The notes under the pieces were generated by a model that was given only the letters and a program-made list of their open reading frames with translations, was not told the DNA's origin and ran no database searches. From Candidatus Rokuibacteriota bacterium (GTDB lineage Bacteria > Methylomirabilota > Methylomirabilia > Rokubacteriales > CSP1-6), in the NCBI GenBank assembly GCA_016200085.1, contig JACQFL010000045.1:1-64000 (forward strand): a DNA stretch of 64,000 nt, written 5' to 3'. The position numbers and the translations under genes are program-made. Of this stretch, positions 27,695-36,943 are shown piece after piece; within the stretch, counting starts at the first letter, position 1, and each line of letters starts with the position of its first letter.

Positions 27695-28717
27695 TCAGCC
27701 TCCCGTCAGGACCCTGGTGATCTCATCCTGGGGAAAGACCGGCAGCGGCCGCTCCCGGTTCCCGCCCTCGACGAGCGTGAGGCCCGCCGTCCGCGGCACG
27801 ACGTGCCCGATGTAGTGACAGTCGATGCTCTCGCGCGCCAGGGCGTGGATCACGAGCCCCGCCTCGGCGGGCGCCAGCGTCATCAGCAGCGCGCCGGAGG
27901 CGATCGTCCCCAGCGGGTCGAGCCCGAGCGCCGCGCAGATCTCGGCGCCCTCGGGCAGCGTGATGATGCGCTCGCGGTCGATGCGCAGGCCCACCTGCGC
28001 CGCCTCGGCGAGCTCCCACAGCGCGGTGGCGACGCCGCCCTCGGTCGGGTCGTGCATCGCGTGCACGGTGGCCAGCTCGCACGCGATCTCGGCCTCCGGC
28101 AGCACGCTGAGCCCGGGCGCGCCCAGGAACGCCTTGGCGCGCCTGATCGTGCGCGGCGAGACGCCGCGCGCGAGCAGATCGGCCTCGCGCTCGCGCGCGA
28201 GGAGGGCGGCGCCCTCCAGGGGGATGCCCTTGGTGAGGATCACGGCGTCGCCGACCTGTGCGCCGCCCGTGGTCACCAGCTTGTCGCGCGCGACCTCGCC
28301 CAGCATGGTGCCGCACACGATGGGACGGTCGAGCCCCGCGGTCACCTCGGTGTGACCGCCGACCAGCGCGACCTCGAGCTCGTCGCAGGCCGTGGCGAGG
28401 TCGTCGAAGATCGCCGCCACCGACTCGTCGGTGGTGGCGCCTTCGGGCAGGAGCAGCGTGGCCAGGAACCAGCGCGGGCGCGCGCCGCGCACGGCGACGT
28501 CGTTGGCGTTGACGTGCAGCGCGTACCATCCCGCGCGGTCGGTGGCGAAGGTGATCGGATCGCTGGCCGCCACCAGGTAGCGGTCGCCCAGGTCGATCAC
28601 GGCGGCGTCCTCGCCCACGCGTGGACCGACGACCACGCGCGGATCCGTGACGGGGTACTTGTCGAGAAGAGCCTGGAGCGTCCTGGCGCGCAGCTTTCCA
28701 ACGGGCAAGCGAGGCAT
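27695..28717 (-). CDS. AIR synthase-family protein, HypE-like
   Basis: ATP-binding enzyme of the PurM/HypE/SelD/ThiL superfamily, 340 residues from ATG 28717 (a GTG lies one codon earlier). Visible parts are the N-terminal VGEDAAVIDLGDRYLVAASDP, the central GGHTEVTAG with the HypE-like histidine, and HDPTEGGVATALWELAEAA. The C-terminal cysteine that receives carbamoyl in true HypE is absent and no hydrogenase genes are near, and the Cys/Sec-rich start of SelD is missing. The reaction is therefore unknown. Confidence 0.8.
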   Translation of the reverse strand: MPRLPVGKLRARTLQALLDKYPVTDPRVVVGPRVGEDAAVIDLGDRYLVAASDPITFATDRAGWYALHVNANDVAVRGARPRWFLATLLLPEGATTDESVAAIFDDLATACDELEVALVGGHTEVTAGLDRPIVCGTMLGEVARDKLVTTGGAQVGDAVILTKGIPLEGAALLAREREADLLARGVSPRTIRRAKAFLGAPGLSVLPEAEIACELATVHAMHDPTEGGVATALWELAEAAQVGLRIDRERIITLPEGAEICAALGLDPLGTIASGALLMTLAPAEAGLVIHALARESIDCHYIGHVVPRTAGLTLVEGGNRERPLPVFPQDEITRVLTGG

Positions 28718-28787
28718 CACGACGCCGGACAGTATACCGCGCCGGCGCCGTGAGCCCGGCGCGTCGCGCCCCCCGCTTGCCTCTCGA

Positions 28788-28952
28788 CTAGGACTTGCGC
28801 GAGGTCTTCGCGAAGAACGTGCCCACCTGCGGGCGCAGCTCGTGCCCGCCGCACTGCGGGCACGCGGCCTCGCCGCGGTCGTGCTGGCTCATGGGCATCT
28901 GGAGCGTGACCGCCTGGTTGCAGGTCGGGCAGAAGTATTCGTAGGTCGGCAT
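28788..28952 (-). CDS. FmdB-type zinc-ribbon protein
   Basis: Protein of 54 residues from ATG 28952, with AGGAGG just upstream. It has the family start PTYEYFCPTCNQ and the second knuckle CPQCGGHEL, giving a CxxC...CxxC zinc ribbon, then a short basic tail ending TSRKS. Family members are called FmdB regulators from one genetic case; the general function is unproven. It stands alone, 70 bases from the HypE-like gene start. Confidence 0.88.
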   Translation of the reverse strand: MPTYEYFCPTCNQAVTLQMPMSQHDRGEAACPQCGGHELRPQVGTFFAKTSRKS

Positions 28953-29046
28953 GGCGTGCCTCCTCTTCCGGATCCTCGTCAGCGTCCCGGGACCGATCGT
29001 GGGAGGGCTCTCCTGAGCGCTGCCTCGTCCCGGTAGTATACGCGCC

Positions 29047-29940
29047 GTGGCCAGCGCCGTCATGGAGTGCGTGCCGAACGTGAGCGAAGGACGCGACGCC
29101 GCCGTCCTCGCGCGCCTCGGCGACGCCATCCGGGGCGTCCCCGGCGTCACCCTGATGGACGTGCATCGCGATCCCGACCACCACCGCTCGGTCTTCTCGT
29201 TCCTCGGCGCGCCGGCGGAGGTCGAGCGCGCCGCCCTCGCCCTCGCCGGCGCCGTCGTCGCGACCATCGACATGCGGCGGCACGCCGGGGTCCATCCCCG
29301 CGTCGGCGCCCTCGACGTGCTGCCGTTCGTGCCGCTGCGGGCGTGCGGCCTCGAGGACGCCGTGGCGGTGGCGCGACGCGCCGGCCGGGCGATCGGCGAG
29401 CGCCACGGCCTGCCCGTCTACTTCTACGGCGCCGCGGCCACACGCCCCGAGCGCCGCGCGCTGCGCGCGCTCAGGCGCGGCCAGTACGAAGAGCTCGCGC
29501 GGCGTCTCGCCGCGCCGGACGGCGCGCCCGATGCCGGGCCCGCACGCTTCGACGCGCGCACCGGCGCCGTGCTCGTGGGGGCACGGCCGGTGCTGGTGGC
29601 GTTCAACGTGGAGCTCGCCGCCAGCGACGTGGAGGCCGCGCGCGAGATCGCGCGCGCCGTGCGCGAGTCCTCGGGCGGCCTGCCCGGGGTGCAGGCCATG
29701 GGCGTGTGGCTTGCCACGCGCGGCGTGGCCCAGGTGTCGATGAACCTCGTGGACCTCGGGACCACGCCCATCCCGGCCGCCTTCGACCGGGTGAGCGAGG
29801 AGGCCGCGCGGCGCGGGATCGCCATCGCGCAGAGCGAGCTGGTCGGCCTCGCGCCCCGCGCGGCCTTCGCCGGGCGCGATCCCGCGAGCGTGGGCCTCGC
29901 GGCCCTGGGCGCCGAGCGCCTGCTGGACTCCTGGCTCTAG
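29047..29940 (+). CDS. ftcD: Glutamate formimidoyltransferase
   Basis: Transfers the formimino group of formiminoglutamate to tetrahydrofolate in histidine breakdown. It has 297 residues and corresponds to the N-terminal half of bifunctional FtcD. The opening MECVPNVSEGRD is diagnostic. HRDPDHHRSVFSFLG and MRRHAGVHPRVGALDVLPFVP carry the conserved histidines. GTG 29047 is taken as start; ATG 29062 is an alternative giving a five-residue shorter protein. No cyclodeaminase or hut genes follow. Confidence 0.92.
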   Translation: MASAVMECVPNVSEGRDAAVLARLGDAIRGVPGVTLMDVHRDPDHHRSVFSFLGAPAEVERAALALAGAVVATIDMRRHAGVHPRVGALDVLPFVPLRACGLEDAVAVARRAGRAIGERHGLPVYFYGAAATRPERRALRALRRGQYEELARRLAAPDGAPDAGPARFDARTGAVLVGARPVLVAFNVELAASDVEAAREIARAVRESSGGLPGVQAMGVWLATRGVAQVSMNLVDLGTTPIPAAFDRVSEEAARRGIAIAQSELVGLAPRAAFAGRDPASVGLAALGAERLLDSWL

Positions 29941-29951
29941 TTGAACTCCGG

Positions 29952-30011
29952 GCGCCCCCCAGACCCCCCGACGCTCGGAACGCCCCGGGGAACCCGGGGC
30001 TCCTCTCGATT
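29952..30011. repeat. Dispersed hairpin repeat (third family), single copy between convergent genes
   Basis: The block CCCCCCAGACCCCC, then GACGCTCGGAACGCC, is followed by a perfect eight-base stem GCCCCGGG/CCCGGGGC with a three-base loop and CTCTCGATT. The same order of blocks, with a different but again self-complementary stem, occurs twice at 59346-59494. It lies between the stop codons of ftcD and the DUF2889 gene and may act as a bidirectional terminator. Confidence 0.75.
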
Positions 30012-30030
30012 CTCCCGGCAGGCTCCTGGC

Positions 30031-30924
30031 CTAGCCGGAGGCCAGCTTCAGGAGATCGGCGGTCAGGTCGTAGAGCTGGGCGCAGCCGGTCGCGCCCCCG
30101 AGGAGCGTCTGGATGCGCGTGCGCAGCCCGCCGTCCAGCCGCTCGCCGACGAGCGAGGCGATCCGGCCCTGGGGCTCCGAGCAGATCCCCGCGTACGGCA
30201 GCCGCGGCGTCATCGAGTCGGCGCGCACGATCCGGCCCGTGGCCGTGTCGACCTCGTAGGTGACGTCGAAGCCGTGGACGTTGTCGTGCATGGACTGGAA
30301 GAGGCGGAGCCGCTCGCCCTCCGCGGCGCGCACCCGCTCCAGCCGCGCCACCTTGCGGCGCACGAAGATGCGCTCCTGCCCGGGGCGCGGGCTGTAGAAA
30401 TCGGGATGCATCGACGCTGCGACCGTGCGCGTCGCGAACAGCGCGCGGCCGGCGGCGCTGTAGGTGAAGCAGGAGTCGGGAAGATCGACCCACCCCGTGG
30501 TGTCGAGCTCCCAGCACGCCTCCGGGCCGGCGAGCGCGCGCTCGGCGCGCTCCCGGGGCAGCTTGGCGACCTGCCGGCTGAGGCGCGCGATCTCGACGGC
30601 GGCATCGACCACGAGCGCGCTGCCGGCGCCGCGCCCGGTCGCCTCCGCCACGCGACGGGTGAAGCCGGCCACCATCGCCGCGCCGGCGAGATCCGCGAAG
30701 CCCTTCGTCACCGCGGCGTCGACCTCACCCGCGAGCGGGTGACACGCCGCCGCGAGGATCCGGTAGTCGGGCGACGGCAGCGCGGTGGCCGTCACTTCCA
30801 CCTCGCGGTCGGGCTCGCGCAGGCGCACCGTGTGTCGCAAGGCCTGGCCGGGCGCGTCGTCGATCCAGCCGTCCATCACGCGCTCCCACCGCTCGCGCCC
30901 GATCAGCCGAGGGACGGCGATCAT
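30031..30924 (-). CDS. DUF2889 family protein
   Basis: Protein of 297 residues. It begins IAVPRLIGRERWERVMDGW, then RHTVRLREPDREVEVTATAL, matching DUF2889, a family of unknown function found in many proteobacteria-like genomes. Notable conserved-looking segments are CHPLAGEVDAA, TPRLPYAGICSEPQGRIASL and GCAQLYDLTADLL. No signal peptide or membrane segment is seen. It is the last gene of the csoR-copA-YHS run, 13 bases after the YHS gene, and may be co-transcribed with it. Confidence 0.7.
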   Translation of the reverse strand: MIAVPRLIGRERWERVMDGWIDDAPGQALRHTVRLREPDREVEVTATALPSPDYRILAAACHPLAGEVDAAVTKGFADLAGAAMVAGFTRRVAEATGRGAGSALVVDAAVEIARLSRQVAKLPRERAERALAGPEACWELDTTGWVDLPDSCFTYSAAGRALFATRTVAASMHPDFYSPRPGQERIFVRRKVARLERVRAAEGERLRLFQSMHDNVHGFDVTYEVDTATGRIVRADSMTPRLPYAGICSEPQGRIASLVGERLDGGLRTRIQTLLGGATGCAQLYDLTADLLKLASG

Positions 30925-30937
30925 CCCCCCGGGGCCC

Positions 30938-31111
30938 TCATCGCGGGTGCCCGCCGGCGGGGCCGCCGCCGGCGAGGTACCGGTCGGGCTCGCGATCGAA
31001 CGCCTTCTTGCAGCCCACCGCGCAGAAGTAATACGTCCGGCCCTGGTAGCTCGACTGCGCCGCCGCCTGGGCGGGCTCGACGGTCATCTTGCACACGGGA
31101 TCGACAGCCAT
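30938..31111 (-). CDS. YHS-domain metal-binding protein
   Basis: Protein of 57 residues from ATG 31111. It has the complete YHS pattern: DPVCKMTV, then SYQGRTYYFCAVGCKKAFDR and EPDRYL. YHS domains bind copper or iron through these cysteines and often accompany CopA. It lies 19 bases after the copA stop and 13 before DUF2889, so it is the third gene of the copper operon. The tail is rich in Gly, Pro and His. Its short length makes it easy to miss. Confidence 0.88.
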   Translation of the reverse strand: MAVDPVCKMTVEPAQAAAQSSYQGRTYYFCAVGCKKAFDREPDRYLAGGGPAGGHPR

Positions 31112-31130
31112 GACGACCTCCTGGGCCGGA

Positions 31131-33395
<2,265 letters not shown>

Positions 33396-33397
33396 GC

Positions 33398-33679
33398 CTA
33401 GCGGCCTCCGAAGCGCGCGAAGACGTCGAGCAGCTCGTCGATCTTCCGCTGCCGGTCGCCCCGCGAGCCCGAGCGGAGCGCGTCGGACACGCACGACTCG
33501 ATGTGGCGGCCCAGCAGCAGCTTCTGCACCTGCTCGAGCGCCCCCTGCACCGCGGAGATCTGGAGCAGGACGTCCACGCAGTACGCCTCGCTCCCGATCA
33601 TCCGCTGCAGCCCCTGCACCTGCCCCTCGATGCGCCGCAGCCGCCCCAGCGCCTTGCCCTTGGTCTCGCCGTCGATCAC
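33398..33679 (-). CDS. csoR: CsoR-family copper-sensing repressor
   Basis: All-helical repressor that leaves DNA when Cu(I) binds, 93 residues from GTG 33679. It has the family opening [20 protein letters not shown], and the Cu(I) ligands Cys-His-Cys are visible in [10 protein letters not shown] and RHIESCV. Earlier in-frame starts (ATG 33724, or further into the inverted repeat) would place the promoter -35 box inside the coding region. GTG 33679 is preferred because GGGGGT lies about ten bases upstream and the domain begins there. First gene of the csoR-copA-YHS operon. Confidence 0.88.
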   Translation of the reverse strand: MIDGETKGKALGRLRRIEGQVQGLQRMIGSEAYCVDVLLQISAVQGALEQVQKLLLGRHIESCVSDALRSGSRGDRQRKIDELLDVFARFGGR

Positions 33680-33685
33680 CGTCAA

Positions 33686-33729
33686 TACCCCCAGGGGGTA
33701 ATTGTCGAACCGGACGCCAATCATGTCAA
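33686..33729 (-). promoter_or_regulatory. csoR promoter and CsoR-type operator
   Basis: On the minus strand a perfect TTGACA (33729-33724), 17 bases, and GACAAT (33706-33701). The -10 box is followed at once by the palindrome TACCCCCTGGGGGTA (33700-33686), whose arms are separated by one base. G-tract palindromes with TAC/GTA ends are typical CsoR/RcnR operators. It covers the expected transcription start, so bound repressor would block RNA polymerase. Confidence 0.75.
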
Positions 33730-33747
33730 GCGGCGATCGGGCGCCGC

Positions 33748-33886
33748 CGCGCGCGAGGGTGGGGCAGGGGCTCGGGAAGCCGTTGGGTACGGGGAATATC
33801 GTCGAACGTGTCACGCGGCGCGCGGACACGCCCATCGAGACCACAGTCAGTCGGCTTCCCGAGCCCCTGCCCCACCCTCGCGCGCG
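33748..33886. repeat. Long inverted-repeat element, copy C (perfect 35-bp arms)
   Basis: Arms 33748-33782 and 33852-33886 are perfect reverse complements. The 69-base loop begins TTGGGTAC and ends ACAGTCAGT, and the second arm begins CGGCTT, as in copy B. The outer arms are unrelated to copies A and B. The element lies 18 bases upstream of the csoR -35 box and 13 bases beyond the stop of the hypothetical gene at 33900. Confidence 0.9.
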
Positions 33887-33899
33887 ACGCTCACGCCGA

Positions 33900-34265
33900 T
33901 CAGTCGAACAAGGACGGCTGCTGGCCCGGCGGCGCCGCCCGGCGCCGGCGCACGCCCTTCCGCGTGCCGCGTTGCGACGCCCGCTTCGCGCGCGTCCCCG
34001 GCGGCGCGGGGCGGGGCAGCTTCCAGCCCTTCTGGGTCGCGATGCGCTCGCCCTGCTTGATGACCATGAGGTCCACCAGCCGCGCGAGCGGGTTGCGGAG
34101 GAGGCCGAGGTACTTCGGCCAGTACCTCGGCGACATCGCCAGCGTGCGCATCTGGTCGAGCGCGATCGTCAGGGCGGCCCGATCGCCCTTCTTCGACGCC
34201 TGGCGCAGCTCCCTCAGGATCGTCGCGGTGTTGATCCGGGAGGGGGACGTTCGCGCCGGGCTCAT
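33900..34265 (-). CDS. Hypothetical protein downstream of rng
   Basis: Protein of 121 residues from ATG 34265; not recognised. The N-terminal half is helical (SRINTATILRELRQASKKGDRAALTIAL) and the middle PRYWPKYLGLLRNPLARLVDLMVI is hydrophobic with aromatic residues. The C-terminal third is very basic (Arg/Lys/Pro rich) and ends PSLFD. Basic tail and position 13 bases after the RNase G stop suggest an RNA-associated role, which is inference only. An alternative is a helix-rich DNA-binding protein. Confidence 0.55.
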   Translation of the reverse strand: MSPARTSPSRINTATILRELRQASKKGDRAALTIALDQMRTLAMSPRYWPKYLGLLRNPLARLVDLMVIKQGERIATQKGWKLPRPAPPGTRAKRASQRGTRKGVRRRRAAPPGQQPSLFD

Positions 34266-34278
34266 GTCGTGGGCTCCA

Positions 34279-35802
34279 TCACCGGAGGTGGATCTCGTAC
34301 TCCTCGCGCGGCTGCTGCGCGCCCGCCTTCTGCACGGTGACCTTGCGATCGACGATGTGCGCGAGCCGATCGAGGGCCTCCCGGGCGTCGCCGTGCAGAT
34401 AGTCGGCCAGCTCGCCGTGCACGCGGATCACCACCTCCCCGCCCGCGGGCGCCTCCGCGGCCTTCTGGCGGGCGGCGCGGAAGATCTCCTCGGCCAGGGT
34501 CGCGTCGGACTTGACGGCCGCGGCGCCCCGGCACGTCGGGCAGACCACGGAGACCAGCGAGCGGAGGTCCTGACGCACGCGCTTGCGCGTCATCTCGACC
34601 AGGCCGAGCTCCGAGATGTCGAGCACGTTCGTGCGCGCCTTGTCCTCGGCGAAGGCCTTCTGCACGGCGCGGTTCACCTGCTCGCGGTGCTCGGCCGATT
34701 CCATGTCGATGAGATCGATGATGATGATCCCGCCGAGGTCGCGCAAGCGGACCTGGCGCGCGACCTCGGTCACCGCCTCCAGGTTGATCTTGAGCACGGT
34801 CTGCTCGAAGTCGCGCTTGCCCACGTACTTGCCGCTGTTGACGTCGATGGAGACCAGCGCCTCCGTCTGGTCGATGACGAGGTAGCCGCCGGACTTGAGC
34901 CAGACCCGTCGCCGCAGCGCCTTCTCGATCTCCTTCTCGATGCCGAGGCTCTCGAAGATCGGCGCGCGGCCCTCGTAGAGCTTCACCCGGTCCGCCTGCG
35001 CCGGCACCAGCGTCTCGCCGTACCTCACGCACTTGGCGTAGACCTCTCGGTCGTCCACCAGGAATTCTTCGACGTCGGGCGAGAACAGGTCACGGACCAC
35101 GCGAAAGGTGAGGTCGCCTTCCTCGTGCAGGGCGGCGGGCGCCGCCGCCTGCGCGTGACGCGCCTGGATCTGCGACCACAGGCGGCCGAGGAACTCCACG
35201 TCGGCGGCAAACTCCTCCTCGCCCTTGCCCTCGGCGTTGGTGCGCACGATGTAGCCGCCGGGCGGCGGGGTCAGGCTGCGGATGGTGGTGCGCAGGCGCT
35301 CGCGCTCGCGCTCGTCGTGGATGCGGCGCGAGACGCCGATGTGGGTCGACTGCGGCATGTAGACCAGGTACCGGCCGGGCAGCGAGATGAAGGAGGTCAC
35401 CCGCGCGCCCTTGGTGCCGAGCGATTCCTTGGCCACCTGCACCAGCACCGTCTGCCCGCGGCGCAGCATGTCCTCGATGGGCGCGCGGGCCTCGCGCCGG
35501 GGCGCCTCGGCCTCCGCGTCCTCGTCGACGTCGGGGTCCTCGTCCTCGACGGGCGTCTCCCCCGACGCCTCCAGCCGGGCCGTGTAGTCGCCAGCGTAGA
35601 GGAAGGCGTCCTTGTGCAGGCCGAGGTCGACGAAGGCGGCCTGCATGCCAGGCAGCACGTTGGTGACGGTGCCCTTGTAGACGCTCCCTACGATCGAGCG
35701 GCGCGCGTGCCGCTCCAGGTAGAGATCGGTGAGGACGTTCTGGTCCTGGACGGCCACCCGGGTCTCGGTGAGGCCGGCGTTGACGACGATCCGTTTGCCC
35801 AC
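34279..35802 (-). CDS. rng: Ribonuclease G (RNase E/G family)
   Basis: Endoribonuclease that cuts single-stranded AU-rich RNA and matures rRNA. It has 507 residues from GTG 35802. There is an N-terminal S1 domain (SIVGSVYKGTVTNVLPGMQAAFVDLG), the DNase-I-like core with the metal-binding aspartates in VSIDVNSG and IIIIDLIDM, and the zinc-link CPTC in VVCPTCRG. Linkers near residues 85-95 are acidic. The E. coli RNase E scaffold tail is absent, so it is RNase G size. It follows rodA by 49 bases. Confidence 0.93.
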   Translation of the reverse strand: MGKRIVVNAGLTETRVAVQDQNVLTDLYLERHARRSIVGSVYKGTVTNVLPGMQAAFVDLGLHKDAFLYAGDYTARLEASGETPVEDEDPDVDEDAEAEAPRREARAPIEDMLRRGQTVLVQVAKESLGTKGARVTSFISLPGRYLVYMPQSTHIGVSRRIHDERERERLRTTIRSLTPPPGGYIVRTNAEGKGEEEFAADVEFLGRLWSQIQARHAQAAAPAALHEEGDLTFRVVRDLFSPDVEEFLVDDREVYAKCVRYGETLVPAQADRVKLYEGRAPIFESLGIEKEIEKALRRRVWLKSGGYLVIDQTEALVSIDVNSGKYVGKRDFEQTVLKINLEAVTEVARQVRLRDLGGIIIIDLIDMESAEHREQVNRAVQKAFAEDKARTNVLDISELGLVEMTRKRVRQDLRSLVSVVCPTCRGAAAVKSDATLAEEIFRAARQKAAEAPAGGEVVIRVHGELADYLHGDAREALDRLAHIVDRKVTVQKAGAQQPREEYEIHLR

Positions 35803-35851
35803 GGCAGCACCTCGCCGGCGGGTCGCGCTCGCACGGGCCGCGCGCCTCGCC

Positions 35852-36943
35852 TCATTGGAACTGCCGCATCCGGACCGAGAGCAGGAGCCCCAGCCCCATC
35901 AGGGACACCAGCATCGAGGAGCCTCCGTAGCTCATCAGCGGCAGGGGGATCCCGACGACCGGCAGCAGGCCGGTGACCATCCCGACGTTGATGAGCACCT
36001 GGAAGGCGATGAGACCCGTCACGCCCAGCGCCACCAGCCGCCCGACGGGCTCCCGTGACGACGCGGCGATGTCGAAGCCGCGCACGAAGAGCAGGCCGTA
36101 GCAGGTGAGCAGCACGAGGCAGCCGACGAACCCCCACGTCTCGGCGAACACGGCGAAGATGAAATCCGTATGACGCTCCGGCAGGAAGGCCAGACGGCTC
36201 TGCGTCGCGCCCGCGACGCCCTTCCCCAGGAGCTGACCCGAACCGATCGCGATCTTGGCCTGGATCACGTTGTACGCGCTCCCGAGGGGATCGCGCACCG
36301 GGTCCAGGTACACGAGGATGCGCTCGCGCTGGTAGTCCTTGAGGACCATCCAGGCGGCGGGCAGCGTCCCGAGCCCGGCGGCGGCGAGCGCGCCGAGCAG
36401 CTTCAGGCGGATGCCGGCGCCGACGAGGAGCGCGAGCAGCACCGGAACGAGCAGCAGCGCCGTGCCGAGATCGGGCTGCTTGACCACGAGCACGAAGGGC
36501 ACGGCGGCGACGGGGAGCATCATGACGATGGCGGAGCCGCCGGGGGGCTGCGCCCACCGGGAGGTGAGGATCCACACCGCCATCAGGACGAAGCAGAGCT
36601 TGAAGAGCTCGGACGGCTGCACGGTGAGCGGTCCGAGCGCGATCCATCGGCGCGCGCCCGACACGCTTCGCCCGAGCGCGAAGACGGCGGCCAGGCCACC
36701 GAGCCCCAGGAGGTAGAAGGCGGGCGCGGCGCGCACGAGCTTGCGGTAATCGAGGCTGGCCACCACGAGCAGGGCGAGGACGCCCAGCGCCGCCCACCCG
36801 AGCTGGCGCAGCGCGACGCCGCCCCCCGCCCGGCCGACGTTCAGGGTCGACAGCGTCGTGGCGCTCATGGCGACCAGGCCGGCCGTGGCGAGGAGCAGCG
36901 GCCAGTCGACGTTCTGGAGCAGCCGGCGATCGATGCCGATCAC
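35852..36943 (-). CDS. rodA: Rod shape-determining protein RodA (SEDS glycosyltransferase)
   Basis: Peptidoglycan polymerase of the elongasome, working with PBP2. It has 363 residues and about ten membrane segments. It has the SEDS signatures VKQPDLGTALLLVPV, TDFIFAVFAETWGFVG and GIPLPLMSYGGSS, with the catalytic-Asp region in KQPDLG. GTG 36943 overlaps the mrdA stop (GTGA), so the two are translationally coupled. Confidence 0.94.
   Translation of the reverse strand: MIGIDRRLLQNVDWPLLLATAGLVAMSATTLSTLNVGRAGGGVALRQLGWAALGVLALLVVASLDYRKLVRAAPAFYLLGLGGLAAVFALGRSVSGARRWIALGPLTVQPSELFKLCFVLMAVWILTSRWAQPPGGSAIVMMLPVAAVPFVLVVKQPDLGTALLLVPVLLALLVGAGIRLKLLGALAAAGLGTLPAAWMVLKDYQRERILVYLDPVRDPLGSAYNVIQAKIAIGSGQLLGKGVAGATQSRLAFLPERHTDFIFAVFAETWGFVGCLVLLTCYGLLFVRGFDIAASSREPVGRLVALGVTGLIAFQVLINVGMVTGLLPVVGIPLPLMSYGGSSMLVSLMGLGLLLSVRMRQFQ

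Noticed and set aside
27695..28717. AIR-synthase-family gene as selenophosphate synthetase (SelD), which would support the selenoprotein
   Set aside because: The N-terminal Cys/Sec-Gly and the lysine motif of SelD are missing; the sequence is nearer HypE-like proteins.
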